Source of the DNA: Saccharopolyspora indica
Lineage (GTDB): Bacteria > Actinomycetota > Actinomycetes > Mycobacteriales > Pseudonocardiaceae
Length of the DNA stretch: 64,000 bases
NCBI RefSeq assembly: GCF_027853965.1
Contig: NZ_JAQGLB010000011.1
Span: 62,001 to 126,000 of the forward strand
Reading direction: 5' to 3'
Part shown: piece by piece, positions 25,269-33,852 of the stretch
How the letters are laid out: each line of letters starts with the position of its first letter
How positions within the stretch are numbered: position 1 is the stretch's first letter
Notes under the pieces: model-generated
Seen by the model: only the letters and a program-made list of their open reading frames with translations
Told to the model about the DNA's origin: nothing
Database searches by the model: none
Made by a program: the position numbers and the translations under genes

Positions 25269-26546
25269 TCAGATGTTCTGCTGGTGCAGCGTGGCGATTA
25301 GCCTGGGCTGGAGCTCCCGCACGGCCGGTGCGGTGTGGAACCGCGAGAGCGCACGGGCCAGCCTGCGGAGATCGGTGGTGATGGTGGCGGAGGAAACGGC
25401 GTCGACCGTGCCGAGCACGCTGCCCAGCAGCGCGCAGGCCTGGTCGACGTCGCCTGCTCCGGCATGCGCGAGCGCGCGGCGCACGCCGTAGCGCGCGGCG
25501 GAGCGAAGTGCGGTCGGAGGAACGCGTTGGAGTTCCCTGTCCAGGGCCGCCGCCGCTTCCTTGGTGCGGCCGAGATCGTGCAGGCACCATCCGGAGACCA
25601 TCGCGACCGGGTCGGACAGGTTGGCGGGACCGAGCACCGGCCCGCTCTCAGACGCGGGATCGCTGAGGAACCGCCGGGCGCGGTCCAGGCTCCGCATGCA
25701 GGAGTCGTAGTCCCCGGCCAGCGCATGACCTTGTGCTTCGCGCTGCGCGGCGAGCCCCAGAACCCGGGCGGAAGCCCCGGCCGTTCGCTGCGCTCGGCGG
25801 GCGAGTGCGATCGTCTGCTGCGCGTCCTCCCGGTACAGCGTGACCAGCGCCCGCCGGACCAGTGAGTACGCGGCGAGCGAACGATCTCCGCCTGCCTCGG
25901 CGAGTTCCACCGCGTGGTCGGTCCACCACAGCGCGGCCTCGTCCTCGCCCGACTCCTGCGCCATCCACCCGGCGAACTCGGCGTAGCGAGCGCCGAGCAC
26001 CAGCAGTTCACCGCGAGCCCGGGAGCTCGTCGTGGCGGCCAGCTCGCGGATCGTGTGGGTCTGCGCGATGAGCGCGGGCAGGACGACGGAGGGGCTCGCG
26101 CTCTGGCCCAGCTGGCGGAACTGGTCGAACATGGTGCGGAACGCGATGACCGGAGCGCCATCGGCGATCGCACGACCACCGCCCATGCCGAAGGACAGCA
26201 TCGAGGCCGCACCCGCGGCGAGCACCTGTCTGCGGTCCACTGGACGGAACCGGCTCCTGCCACCCGGTTCGAGACTCATCAGCCACACCTCACCGTTGCC
26301 GTTGGATTCGGGCAGCGGAGCTTCGGACGTGCGCGCGGGAACGAGTGACGCGAGCGCCCCGTTCGCCTCCAGCAGCGCATCGCAGCGGCGGGCGAGTTCC
26401 GGCGTCGGTTTCTTCGAACCGGTCTCGAGCTTGCTGAGATGGCCCTTGCTGTAGTGCAGTTCCGCGGCCATTCCAGTGAGTGAACGGCCCGCGGCGATGC
26501 GCAGTCTTCGAAGCTCTGCTCCGAACATCGTGGGCTGCTGGGTCAC
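25269..26546 (-). CDS. XRE-type regulator with TPR-like C-terminal region
   Basis: A 425-residue protein with an N-terminal helix-turn-helix (LRRLRIAAGRSLTGMAAELH then YSKGHLSKLETGSKKP) and an Ala-rich, helix-repeat C-terminus of the TPR type common in actinomycete regulators. GTG start follows GGAGG by five bases. It reads in the same direction as the TIR, STAND and membrane genes with a 36-bp gap, so it is likely the first gene of a four-gene operon and may control it or gate its activation. Confidence 0.82.
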   Translation of the reverse strand: MTQQPTMFGAELRRLRIAAGRSLTGMAAELHYSKGHLSKLETGSKKPTPELARRCDALLEANGALASLVPARTSEAPLPESNGNGEVWLMSLEPGGRSRFRPVDRRQVLAAGAASMLSFGMGGGRAIADGAPVIAFRTMFDQFRQLGQSASPSVVLPALIAQTHTIRELAATTSSRARGELLVLGARYAEFAGWMAQESGEDEAALWWTDHAVELAEAGGDRSLAAYSLVRRALVTLYREDAQQTIALARRAQRTAGASARVLGLAAQREAQGHALAGDYDSCMRSLDRARRFLSDPASESGPVLGPANLSDPVAMVSGWCLHDLGRTKEAAAALDRELQRVPPTALRSAARYGVRRALAHAGAGDVDQACALLGSVLGTVDAVSSATITTDLRRLARALSRFHTAPAVRELQPRLIATLHQQNI

Positions 26547-26679
26547 ATCTTCCTCCGGGTTTCCCGTTGCCGGTTCGAGCGGGCGACGGGAAACCGCTGT
26601 TCGTCCTGATCGTTGCGCGCGCAAGGTGGAGTTCGCCGGTCCGGCCGGGCCGGGCTTCCGGCAGACGTTAGGAGAAGAG

Positions 26680-26943
26680 ATGATCAAGGGCGTGTGGTTC
26701 CGCGGATCGACACCCGAACAGCGCAATCGAACTGGGCCGTTCGGGAAGGTGTTGCTCGCCGCGGTGTTCAGCGCTGCGCAGGTGTGGTCGGCGATCGTGC
26801 TGCTCGAATTCGTGGAGGCCGGAGTCGCGCTGTTCGCATTCGTGCTGGTGCTCTCCGCGGCATTCATCGCTGTCCTCGACGGGTGGTGGGAGGTCTGGCG
26901 CTTCGCGGCGGCAAGCCGCTCGTCGGAGGATTGTGGTGGATGA
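26680..26943 (+). CDS. Small two-helix membrane protein
   Basis: An 87-residue protein with two hydrophobic segments (VLLAAVFSAAQVWSAIVLLEF and GVALFAFVLVLSAAFIAVL) and a Trp-rich tail. The ATG has GGAGAAG upstream. It is divergent from the XRE gene, 133 bp away. I do not recognise the family. It is not clearly part of the TIR operon, though it could share its regulation. Confidence 0.6.
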   Translation: MIKGVWFRGSTPEQRNRTGPFGKVLLAAVFSAAQVWSAIVLLEFVEAGVALFAFVLVLSAAFIAVLDGWWEVWRFAAASRSSEDCGG

Positions 26944-27128
26944 GCGGCGGGAAAAGCCGGAAGGTGCGGCTGTTTCCCGTTTCCTCTTTCGCCGCCCGTC
27001 GAGGCGAGAGGGTCTGCACGCGGGTGAGCTGAGTGGTCACCGTTCGGGACTGGTGAGCGCTGCCGGTGCGGCGAGGGCTGTTCCGGCCGGGCATCGGTTC
27101 TGCGTCGTGAGTTGCACCTGTTCGTGTG

Positions 27129-28532
27129 ATGAAACAGTTGTTCGACGCTGGCATCGTGGAGCTCGTGGATGTCATGGCGTTGGTGTCGAGGTCGAGTGTG
27201 GACGGTGAGGGTTCACACTCGGCGATGACGGCGTGCTCGGATTCCGAGCTGGTGGCCTTGATCAGCGATGCCGAGGCCGTGATGCGGGCTGCGATGGCGG
27301 TGCAGGTCCGGGCCATCGCCGAGGCTGAAGACAGGGGTGTTCCGGCGGCGCAGGGCGCACGCGGGACTGAGGCGTGGGTGCGGGAGAAGCTCAACATCGC
27401 TGCAGGGGAGGCGAAATCGCGAGTGCTGGTGGCCCGGTTGGCCACCGAGCACACCACGCTGCACGGCGTTCCGATTGCCGCGGAGCTGCCCGCTACCGCA
27501 GCGGCGATCGCCACGGGTTCGATCACGGTGGCTCATGCGCGGGCCGTCATCGACGGGATCCGGCGGATGGCGCCGGTGTGCACGCCTGCCGAGCTCGGTC
27601 AGGCCGAGCCGATGCTCGCCGACTACGCCCGCCAGTGCAGTCCGCACGACCTGGCGAAGCTGGCTGAGCGGATCCGCTACTACTTCGACCAGGACGGCGC
27701 GTTCCGCGATGAGGAGATTCAGCACGAGCTGCGGGAGCTGCACTACGGCACCGGATCCGACGGGATGACGGTGATCAACGCGCGTCTCGACCGAGAAGCG
27801 GGTGCCAAGTTCCGCGCCGCGCTCCAACCCCTCGCCGCACCCCGCCCTTCCGAGAACGGTGAACCGGACCCGCGTAGCCCGGGGCAGCGCAACGCCGATG
27901 CCCTCGACGCGCTGCTGGACATCGCTGTCGCTTCGGACCGGCTGCCGCGCTCGGGCGGTCAGCGTCCGCACATCACGGTCACCATCGACTTCGACGACCT
28001 CGCCCGCGCACTCCGGGCCCCCGGCAACGGCGTGCTGCCGGGCACGCTGACCGCGACCGGCCAGCCCATCACCGCCGCCACCGTCCGACGTCTGGCTTGC
28101 GATGCCGAGATCCTCCCGGTCGTGCTCGGTGGCGACGGCCTACCTCTCGACGTCGGCCGTGCTGAGCGGACGGCGCCGCCCCACGTTCGTGCAGCGCTGC
28201 TGCTGCGCGATGGCACCTGCGCCTTCCCGGGATGCGACCGGCCGCCGGGCACCCCGGAGGCGCACCACGTCGAAAGCTGGATCGATGGCGGGCCCACCGA
28301 TCTGACCAACCTCGTGATGCTCTGCGGCGCTCATCACCGGGCCGTCCACGGCCAGCACTGGACCATCACCGTCGAGGGCGATCGGCCGGTCTTCACTCCA
28401 CCGGCCACAGTGGACCCGTCTCGGAAGGCCAGACCGGGCGGCCGGTCCACCGGCACCGAGCACAACACCGTCCTCCGCCAGGTCATCCCACGACCACGCC
28501 AACCGCAGGAGGCAGCTCACACCCACGCCTGA
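27129..28532 (+). CDS. DUF222 / 13E12-family protein with C-terminal HNH endonuclease domain
   Basis: A protein of about 467 residues. The long N-terminal DUF222 region (LVALISDAEAVMRAAMAVQVR to ATVRRLACDAEILPVV) is followed by an HNH module with CAFPGC, EAHHVESWIDGG, TNLVMLCGAHHRAVH, the Cys/His metal ligands and catalytic His. These genes occur in many copies in actinomycete genomes and can act as dispersed repeats. Their role is unknown, and mobility or DNA processing is suspected. The start is uncertain (ATG here, GTG one codon earlier), with no clear ribosome site. Confidence 0.88.
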   Translation: MKQLFDAGIVELVDVMALVSRSSVDGEGSHSAMTACSDSELVALISDAEAVMRAAMAVQVRAIAEAEDRGVPAAQGARGTEAWVREKLNIAAGEAKSRVLVARLATEHTTLHGVPIAAELPATAAAIATGSITVAHARAVIDGIRRMAPVCTPAELGQAEPMLADYARQCSPHDLAKLAERIRYYFDQDGAFRDEEIQHELRELHYGTGSDGMTVINARLDREAGAKFRAALQPLAAPRPSENGEPDPRSPGQRNADALDALLDIAVASDRLPRSGGQRPHITVTIDFDDLARALRAPGNGVLPGTLTATGQPITAATVRRLACDAEILPVVLGGDGLPLDVGRAERTAPPHVRAALLLRDGTCAFPGCDRPPGTPEAHHVESWIDGGPTDLTNLVMLCGAHHRAVHGQHWTITVEGDRPVFTPPATVDPSRKARPGGRSTGTEHNTVLRQVIPRPRQPQEAAHTHA

Positions 28533-28578
28533 ACCGCCCACCCGGGCGGCCACCCCCGCACGCCCACCGCGGCCGTCG

Positions 28579-29559
28579 TCACGCCAGCGGTCGCTCGGCG
28601 ATCAGACCGAGGAGGATGTCGGCGACCTGGGCGTCGGTGATCAGGGTGTTCACCACCCCGGAGCGCAGGACCGCGTCGATCGCCCGGGCCTTCGGGACCG
28701 TGTAGCCCAGGGCGATCACCTCCGGGATCTGGCGGAGCTGTTCGTGCTCGATCGCCAGGACGTGGTGGGCCAGGCCGGTCGACATCGCGTTGCCGTCCGC
28801 GTCGAACAAGCGGGCCGCGATCTCCGCCGCCGCGCCGCGCTCCTGGATCGCGTCGCGCTCGGGCTGACCGAGGGCGTCGTAGACCGTCGACTCGTCGGGT
28901 CGCCAGGCGCCGATGCTGACCACCGCCTTGGTCAGGTGGCGGAACTGCTCGAAGGTCTCGGCGATTCCGGGCTGGTTGCGGAGGATCTCGGTGGTGCGGC
29001 GGTCCGGCAGCACCAGCGGGCCGTAGATCGGGTAGGCGGCGCCGCCGGAGATGTCGGCCAGCCGGCCCACCGTCTCCACCGACCTGTCGCGCATGTCCAT
29101 GCCCGCCTGCACGCCGCACAGCTGAACCACCGGGCACTTCGGCAACGTGTGAACGGCGTCGGCCATCGCGTTGACCGAACGCGCCCAGGAGAGGCCGAGC
29201 ACGTCGTCGGAGGTGGTCGTCTCAGCCAGCAGATCAGCCGCCAGCGCACCGATCCTGCGACGCAGCTCCGGGCGCTCGGCCTTGGACTGCGCTCGATTGA
29301 GCACCAGGACGTGGCGCAGCCGGTAGCTGGTCCGCACCGCTTCCGAGAGCCCCAGGTCGATCGGCACCGGCAGGTCGAACTCGACCCTGACCAGGCCCGC
29401 TTCCTGCGCCGCGGTGAGGATCCTGGCCACTTTGAAGCGGCTGATCCCGTACTCCTGGGCGATCTCCAGCTTGGTCCTGCCCTGGACGAAGAACCGGTGC
29501 GCGATGGAGGCCGCCGTGATGGTGTCGGTCAGCCTCACCCGGGGCTCGCTGCTGCTCAT
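28579..29559 (-). CDS. SorC/DeoR-type sugar-sensing transcriptional regulator
   Basis: A 326-residue SorC-family regulator: an N-terminal helix-turn-helix (GRTKLEIAQEYGISRFKVARIL, about 27-48) and a C-terminal phospho-sugar-binding domain (DDVLGLSWARSVNAMADAV, TDAQVADILLG). It is divergent from a dehydrogenase and ABC-importer operon. The palindrome TGCTCATATGAGCA covers its own start codon, and a near copy lies before the dehydrogenase gene, which fits autoregulation plus control of the operon. Its ligand is probably a phosphorylated sugar or polyol handled by the operon. Confidence 0.9.
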   Translation of the reverse strand: MSSSEPRVRLTDTITAASIAHRFFVQGRTKLEIAQEYGISRFKVARILTAAQEAGLVRVEFDLPVPIDLGLSEAVRTSYRLRHVLVLNRAQSKAERPELRRRIGALAADLLAETTTSDDVLGLSWARSVNAMADAVHTLPKCPVVQLCGVQAGMDMRDRSVETVGRLADISGGAAYPIYGPLVLPDRRTTEILRNQPGIAETFEQFRHLTKAVVSIGAWRPDESTVYDALGQPERDAIQERGAAAEIAARLFDADGNAMSTGLAHHVLAIEHEQLRQIPEVIALGYTVPKARAIDAVLRSGVVNTLITDAQVADILLGLIAERPLA

Positions 29560-29566
29560 ATGAGCA
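29553..29566. promoter_or_regulatory. SorC operator copy 1 (TGCTCATATGAGCA) over the regulator start codon
   Basis: A perfect 14-bp palindrome that contains the regulator's ATG. Binding here would block its own translation start region or transcription. The second copy lies 93 bp away, centre to centre, about nine helical turns. Confidence 0.65.
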
Positions 29567-29645
29567 TCCTAAGGGGGGAATGTTGACGTGACACGCGAGA
29601 TCATCCTTCAATGCTCCGCGAGTTACCAGAACGATTGGCCTGCTG

Positions 29646-29658
29646 TGCTCATATGAGC
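29646..29658. promoter_or_regulatory. SorC operator copy 2 (TGCTCATATGAGC) before the dehydrogenase gene
   Basis: Thirteen of fourteen positions match copy 1, with the final A replaced by G. It lies 20 bp before the dehydrogenase ATG, so it would control the plus-strand operon. An exact 13-mer repeated in an 80-bp gap is very unlikely by chance. Confidence 0.65.
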
Positions 29659-29678
29659 GGGCCAGTGGAAGGGGTGTC

Positions 29679-30683
29679 ATGCGCGCCGCGATCATCGATC
29701 AGCCCGGTTCGATCAGGGTGGGCGAGGTGCCCGACCCGAAACCGGGCGACGGTCAGCTGGTGATCAAGGTCGGTGCGTGCGGCATCTGCGGCACCGACCT
29801 GCACATCGCCGACGGGCACTTCCCGCCCACGCCCTACCCGATCGTGCCCGGCCACGAGTTCGCCGGCGAGGTCGTCGAGCTCGGCGCCGACGTGCCGGGC
29901 GACTGGAAGACCGGCGACCGGGTCGCCGTCGACCCCTCGCTGTTCTGCGGCTACTGCACGCCCTGCCGCTCGGGCCACGGCAACCTCTGCGCGAACTGGA
30001 ACGCCACCGGTGACACCGTCGACGGCGCCTTCGCCGAGTACGTGGCGATCCCCGCCCACACCGCCTACCGGATGCCCGACTCCATGACCTGGGAGCAGGG
30101 CGCGCTGGTGGAGCCGGTGTCGTGCGCGGTGCACGGCGTGCGCCAGATCGGTGTCGAAGCGGGGGAGAAGTTCCTCGTGGTCGGGGCGGGCACGATGGGC
30201 CTGCTGATGCAGCAGCTGCTCCAGCGCGGCGGCGCGCAGGTCTCGGTCGTCGACCGCAACGCGGCCCGGCTGGAACGCGCCACGAAGCTCGGGGCGGTCG
30301 CGGTGAGCACCGACGTCGCCGAGCTCGACCAGCGCTTCGACGCCGCCGTGGACTGCACCGGAGCCGCGCCCGCGATCGAGGCGGCCTTCGACTCGCTGCG
30401 CCGCGGCGGCCGGCTGCTGGTGTTCGGCGTGGCCCCGGCCGAAGCGCGGATCTCCCTGTCGCCGTTCCGCATCTACAACGACGAGATCAAGATCGTCGGC
30501 TCGATGGCGGTGCTGCACAGCTACGGCGCGGCGCTGGAGCTGGTCGCCTCCGGCGCCGTCGACACCGGCTCGCTGCTCACCGACACGTTGCCGCTGGAGG
30601 AGTTCCCCGCCGCGCTGGACCTGATGCGCAGCGGTGCCGGGCTGAAGGTTCAGGTCCTGCCGGGAGGCGTGAATGCGAAGTAG
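29679..30683 (+). CDS. Zinc-dependent sugar/polyol dehydrogenase (MDR family)
   Basis: A 334-residue zinc alcohol dehydrogenase of the sorbitol/threonine dehydrogenase type. It shows the catalytic-zinc Cys in GICGTDLH near residue 37, GHEFAGEVVELG, and the structural-zinc lobe CGYCTPCRSGHGNLC. The NAD loop VVGAGTMGLLMQQLL is near 168. It is the first gene of the SorC-controlled operon and overlaps the binding-protein gene by 11 bp. It probably oxidises the imported polyol or sugar. The exact substrate is not evident. Confidence 0.9.
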   Translation: MRAAIIDQPGSIRVGEVPDPKPGDGQLVIKVGACGICGTDLHIADGHFPPTPYPIVPGHEFAGEVVELGADVPGDWKTGDRVAVDPSLFCGYCTPCRSGHGNLCANWNATGDTVDGAFAEYVAIPAHTAYRMPDSMTWEQGALVEPVSCAVHGVRQIGVEAGEKFLVVGAGTMGLLMQQLLQRGGAQVSVVDRNAARLERATKLGAVAVSTDVAELDQRFDAAVDCTGAAPAIEAAFDSLRRGGRLLVFGVAPAEARISLSPFRIYNDEIKIVGSMAVLHSYGAALELVASGAVDTGSLLTDTLPLEEFPAALDLMRSGAGLKVQVLPGGVNAK

Positions 30684-32016
30684 AGCCAAGCTGGCCGTGC
30701 TCGCGGTCGTCGCACTGCTGCTCAGCGGGTGTGCGGGCGCGGGAGCGCTGGGCGCGAGCGGCCGGACGCTGGTCGTGGCGATCGTGTCCAACCCGCAGAT
30801 GGAGGACGCCATCGCGCTGTCCGACCAGTTCGAGAGGGACAACCCGGGCATCAAGCTGAAGTTCGTGCAGCTGCCGGAGAACCAGGCCCGTGCGAAGATC
30901 ACCGCGTCGACCGCCACCGAGGGCGGCGAGTTCGACGTGGTGATGATCAGCAACTACGAGACCCCGCAGTGGGCGGCGAACGGCTGGCTGGAGAACCTGC
31001 AGCCCTACATCGACGCCAGCGAGGGCTACGACGCCGACGACTTCATCCCCAGCATCCGCGACTCGCTGTCGCACGAGGGCTCGATGTACGCGGTGCCGTT
31101 CTACGGCGAGTCGTCGTTCGTGGCCTACCGCAAGGACCTGTTCGCCCAGGCCGGGCTGACCATGCCGGAACGGCCCACCTGGGAGCAGATCGCCGAGTTC
31201 GCCGCGCGCCTGGACGACGAGGAAGCGGGCGTCGCCGGGATCTGCCTGCGCGGCAAGCCGGGCTGGGGCGAGAGCCTCGCCCCGTTCTCCACGGTGGCCA
31301 ACACCTTCGGCGCCCGCTGGTTCGACGAGAACTGGAACGCCCAGCTGACCTCGCCGGAGTTCCGCGCCGCCGCCGAGTTCTACGTCGGCCTGGTGCGCGA
31401 CCACGGCGAGATCGGGGCCTCCAGCGCCGGCTTCACCGAGTGCGGCACGCGCTACGGCCAGGGCGAAGCGGCGATGTGGTACGACGCGACGGTCATGGCG
31501 GGCACCAACGAGGACCCGGCCAGCAGCGAGGTCGTCGGCAAGTCCGGCTACGCGGCAGCCCCGGTGATGCGCACCGAGACCAGCGGCTGGCTCTACACCT
31601 GGTCGCTGGCCATGCCGAAGGTCGCCCAGGACAAGGACGCCGCCTGGCGGTTCATGCGCTGGATGACCGACAAGGAGTTCGTCCGCAACGTGGGCACCAC
31701 GTTCGGCTGGAACCGGGTGCCGCCGGGCTGCCGCCTGTCGACCTACCAGATCCCGGAGTACCAGCAGGCCGCGCAGGCCTACGCCCCGGCGACGCTGGCG
31801 GGCATCGACAGCGCGAACCAGCGCAACACGATGGTGAACCCGGTGCCCTACCCGGGGATCCAGTTCGTCGGCATCCCCGAGTTCCAAGACCTCGGAACGC
31901 GGGTCAGCCAGCAGCTCTCGGCGGCCATCGCCGGGCAGATCTCGGTGGAGGAAGCGCTGCAGCAGTCCCAGGAATACGCCGAATCCGTCGGCGCGGCCTA
32001 CCGGGAGACCAGATGA
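30673..32016 (+). CDS. Sugar ABC transporter substrate-binding lipoprotein
   Basis: A 447-residue extracellular solute-binding protein (family 1). The lipoprotein signal is RSRAKLAVLAVVALLLSGCAG, with the lipobox Cys at residue 20. The mature part contains typical features such as YAVPFYGESSFVAYRKDLF and a PLA-type FMRWMTDKEFV hinge region. The start lies inside the end of the dehydrogenase gene. It binds a sugar or polyol outside the membrane and passes it to the two permeases that follow. Confidence 0.92.
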   Translation: MRSRAKLAVLAVVALLLSGCAGAGALGASGRTLVVAIVSNPQMEDAIALSDQFERDNPGIKLKFVQLPENQARAKITASTATEGGEFDVVMISNYETPQWAANGWLENLQPYIDASEGYDADDFIPSIRDSLSHEGSMYAVPFYGESSFVAYRKDLFAQAGLTMPERPTWEQIAEFAARLDDEEAGVAGICLRGKPGWGESLAPFSTVANTFGARWFDENWNAQLTSPEFRAAAEFYVGLVRDHGEIGASSAGFTECGTRYGQGEAAMWYDATVMAGTNEDPASSEVVGKSGYAAAPVMRTETSGWLYTWSLAMPKVAQDKDAAWRFMRWMTDKEFVRNVGTTFGWNRVPPGCRLSTYQIPEYQQAAQAYAPATLAGIDSANQRNTMVNPVPYPGIQFVGIPEFQDLGTRVSQQLSAAIAGQISVEEALQQSQEYAESVGAAYRETR

Positions 32017-32945
32017 CGCAGACGGCCACCGCACCCACCGCAGCGCCGCCGGTGGTGACCCGCAAGCCCATCGGCAAGTGGTCGCGCGAAGCGTGGCTGC
32101 GCCGCGCGCCGCTGATGCCCGCGCTGCTGTTCACCATCCTGGTCACCCAGATCCCGTTCCTGCTGACGGTGTTCTACTCGTTCCAGTCCTGGAACCTGGT
32201 CCGCCCGGGCTCGCGGCACTTCGTCGGGCTGCGCAACTACGTCGAGGTGTTCGCCGACAGCCAGTTCCGCGGCGCGATGTTCAACACGGTGCTGCTGACG
32301 GTGGTGTGCGTGCTGGTGGCGATGCTGCTGGGCCTCGGCCTGGCCCTGCTGCTGGACCGCCAGTTCCTGGGCCGCGGCGTGGTGCGCACGCTGCTGATCA
32401 CGCCGTTCCTCATCCTGCCCGCGGCCGGTGCGCTGCTGTGGAAGACGACCATGTTCGACCCGACCTACGGCCTGCTGAACTTCGCCTTCGGCACCAGGAT
32501 CGACTGGTTGTCGCAGTTCCCGCTGGCCTCGGTGATGGCGCAGGTCATCTGGCAGTGGACGCCGTTCATGATGCTGCTGATCCTGGCCGGGTTGCAGGCC
32601 CAGTCCAAGGAGGTGCTGGAGGCCGCGGCGGTCGACGGCGCCGGCCGGTGGCGCACCTTCGCCTCGATCACCCTGCCGCAGCTGGGCCGCTACCTGCAGC
32701 TGGCCGTGCTGCTCGGCGCGATCTACATCGTGAACAGCTTCGACGCGATCTACCTGATGACGCAGGGCGGCCCCGGCACCGCGAGCACGAACCTGCCGTT
32801 CTACATCTACCAGCGCGCCTTCGAGGGCTTCGACGTCGGGCAGTCCTCGGCGATGGGCGTGATCGTGGTGGTGCTGACCCTGATCGTGGCGACCTTCGCG
32901 CTGCGCCTGATGTTCCGGACCTTCGGCGTGAGCGAGGTGCGATGA
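32013..32945 (+). CDS. Sugar ABC transporter permease (MalF/UgpA type)
   Basis: A 310-residue inner-membrane permease with six predicted helices. The cytoplasmic EAA loop, which contacts the ATPase, is EVLEAAAVDGAGRWRTFASI. The ATG overlaps the upstream stop (ATGA). The N-terminal 30 residues are Thr/Ala/Pro-rich and cytoplasmic. It pairs with the next permease. No ATPase gene lies in this operon, so a shared MsiK-type ATPase encoded elsewhere is probably used, as is common in actinomycetes. Confidence 0.92.
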   Translation: MTQTATAPTAAPPVVTRKPIGKWSREAWLRRAPLMPALLFTILVTQIPFLLTVFYSFQSWNLVRPGSRHFVGLRNYVEVFADSQFRGAMFNTVLLTVVCVLVAMLLGLGLALLLDRQFLGRGVVRTLLITPFLILPAAGALLWKTTMFDPTYGLLNFAFGTRIDWLSQFPLASVMAQVIWQWTPFMMLLILAGLQAQSKEVLEAAAVDGAGRWRTFASITLPQLGRYLQLAVLLGAIYIVNSFDAIYLMTQGGPGTASTNLPFYIYQRAFEGFDVGQSSAMGVIVVVLTLIVATFALRLMFRTFGVSEVR

Positions 32946-33766
32946 TGCGGACCGGCAACCCCATCGGCCGCTGGGCGCTGACCGCGCTGACCTGGCTGGT
33001 CGCGATCCTGTTCGTGTTCCCGGTGCTGTGGATGGTGCTCACCTCGTTCAAGCAGGAGAGCGACGCCTACAGCAACCCGCCGAAGGTGGTGTTCACCCCG
33101 ACGCTGGACCAGTTCGCCGGCGTGCTGGAGCGCGGATTCCTGCCGTACCTGGCGAACTCGGCGTTCGTGACGGTGACCTCGACGCTGCTCGTGCTGCTGC
33201 TGGCGGTGCCCGCGGCGTACGTGCTGTCCATCTCGGCGGTTCCCGGAACCCGTGATGCGCTGGGCTTCTTCCTGTCGACGAAGATGCTGCCGATCGTCGC
33301 GGCGATCATCCCGCTGTACGTGATCTCGCAGAACCTCAAGCTGCTGGACAACGTCTGGGCGCTGGTGGTCCTCTACACGGCGATGAACCTGCCGCTGGCG
33401 ATCTGGATGATGCGCTCGTTCTTCCTGGAAGTCCCCAGGGAGATGGTGGAGGCCGGGCGCATCGACGGCGCCAAGCTCCCGACGCTGCTGTTCCGCGTGG
33501 TGCTCCCGGTGGTGGCCCCCGGAATCGCGGCGACCGCGCTGATCTGCGTGATCTTCTCCTGGACGGAGTTCTTCTACGCGGTCAACCTGACGGCGGCGCA
33601 GGCGGGCACGGTGCCGGTCTTCCTGGTCGGCTTCATCACCAGCGAAGGCCTCTACTGGGCCCAGCTGAGCGCGGCGGCCTTCCTGGCCTCCCTCCCGGTG
33701 ATGATCATCGGCTGGGCGGCCCAGAACCACCTCGTCCGAGGCCTCTCCATGGGCGCGGTGAAGTAA
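32942..33766 (+). CDS. Sugar ABC transporter permease (MalG/UgpE type)
   Basis: A 274-residue permease, partner of the preceding one, with six predicted helices and the EAA loop EVPREMVEAGRIDGAKLPTL. The start codon overlaps the upstream stop; a second ATG follows directly, so the start is uncertain by one codon. A terminator hairpin follows within 15 bp, which ends the operon without any ATPase or sugar kinase gene. Confidence 0.92.
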   Translation: MMRTGNPIGRWALTALTWLVAILFVFPVLWMVLTSFKQESDAYSNPPKVVFTPTLDQFAGVLERGFLPYLANSAFVTVTSTLLVLLLAVPAAYVLSISAVPGTRDALGFFLSTKMLPIVAAIIPLYVISQNLKLLDNVWALVVLYTAMNLPLAIWMMRSFFLEVPREMVEAGRIDGAKLPTLLFRVVLPVVAPGIAATALICVIFSWTEFFYAVNLTAAQAGTVPVFLVGFITSEGLYWAQLSAAAFLASLPVMIIGWAAQNHLVRGLSMGAVK

Positions 33767-33780
33767 CCCGGAACCCAGCG

Positions 33781-33808
33781 GCGCCCGCCCGGTGAACCTG
33801 GCGGGCGC
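33781..33808. terminator. Terminator hairpin after the sugar transport operon
   Basis: A GC-rich stem GCGCCCGCC/GGCGGGCGC with a 10-base loop, flanked by further short complementarity (AGCG/CGCT), starting 15 bp after the permease stop. Confidence 0.7.
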
Positions 33809-33852
33809 TTCGCTGTTGCAACGGATCACCGGCCAGTTGGCATGATGATCGG

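Noticed and set aside
26940-27032. A 30-codon frame overlapping the end of the small membrane protein gene (ATGA)
   Set aside because: The product has no recognisable feature and the region downstream is non-coding in appearance. The evidence is too weak to list it as a gene.
27129-28532. Group II intron or homing endonuclease
   Set aside because: The DUF222 region plus HNH is the well-known actinomycete 13E12 family; there is no reverse transcriptase or intron structure.
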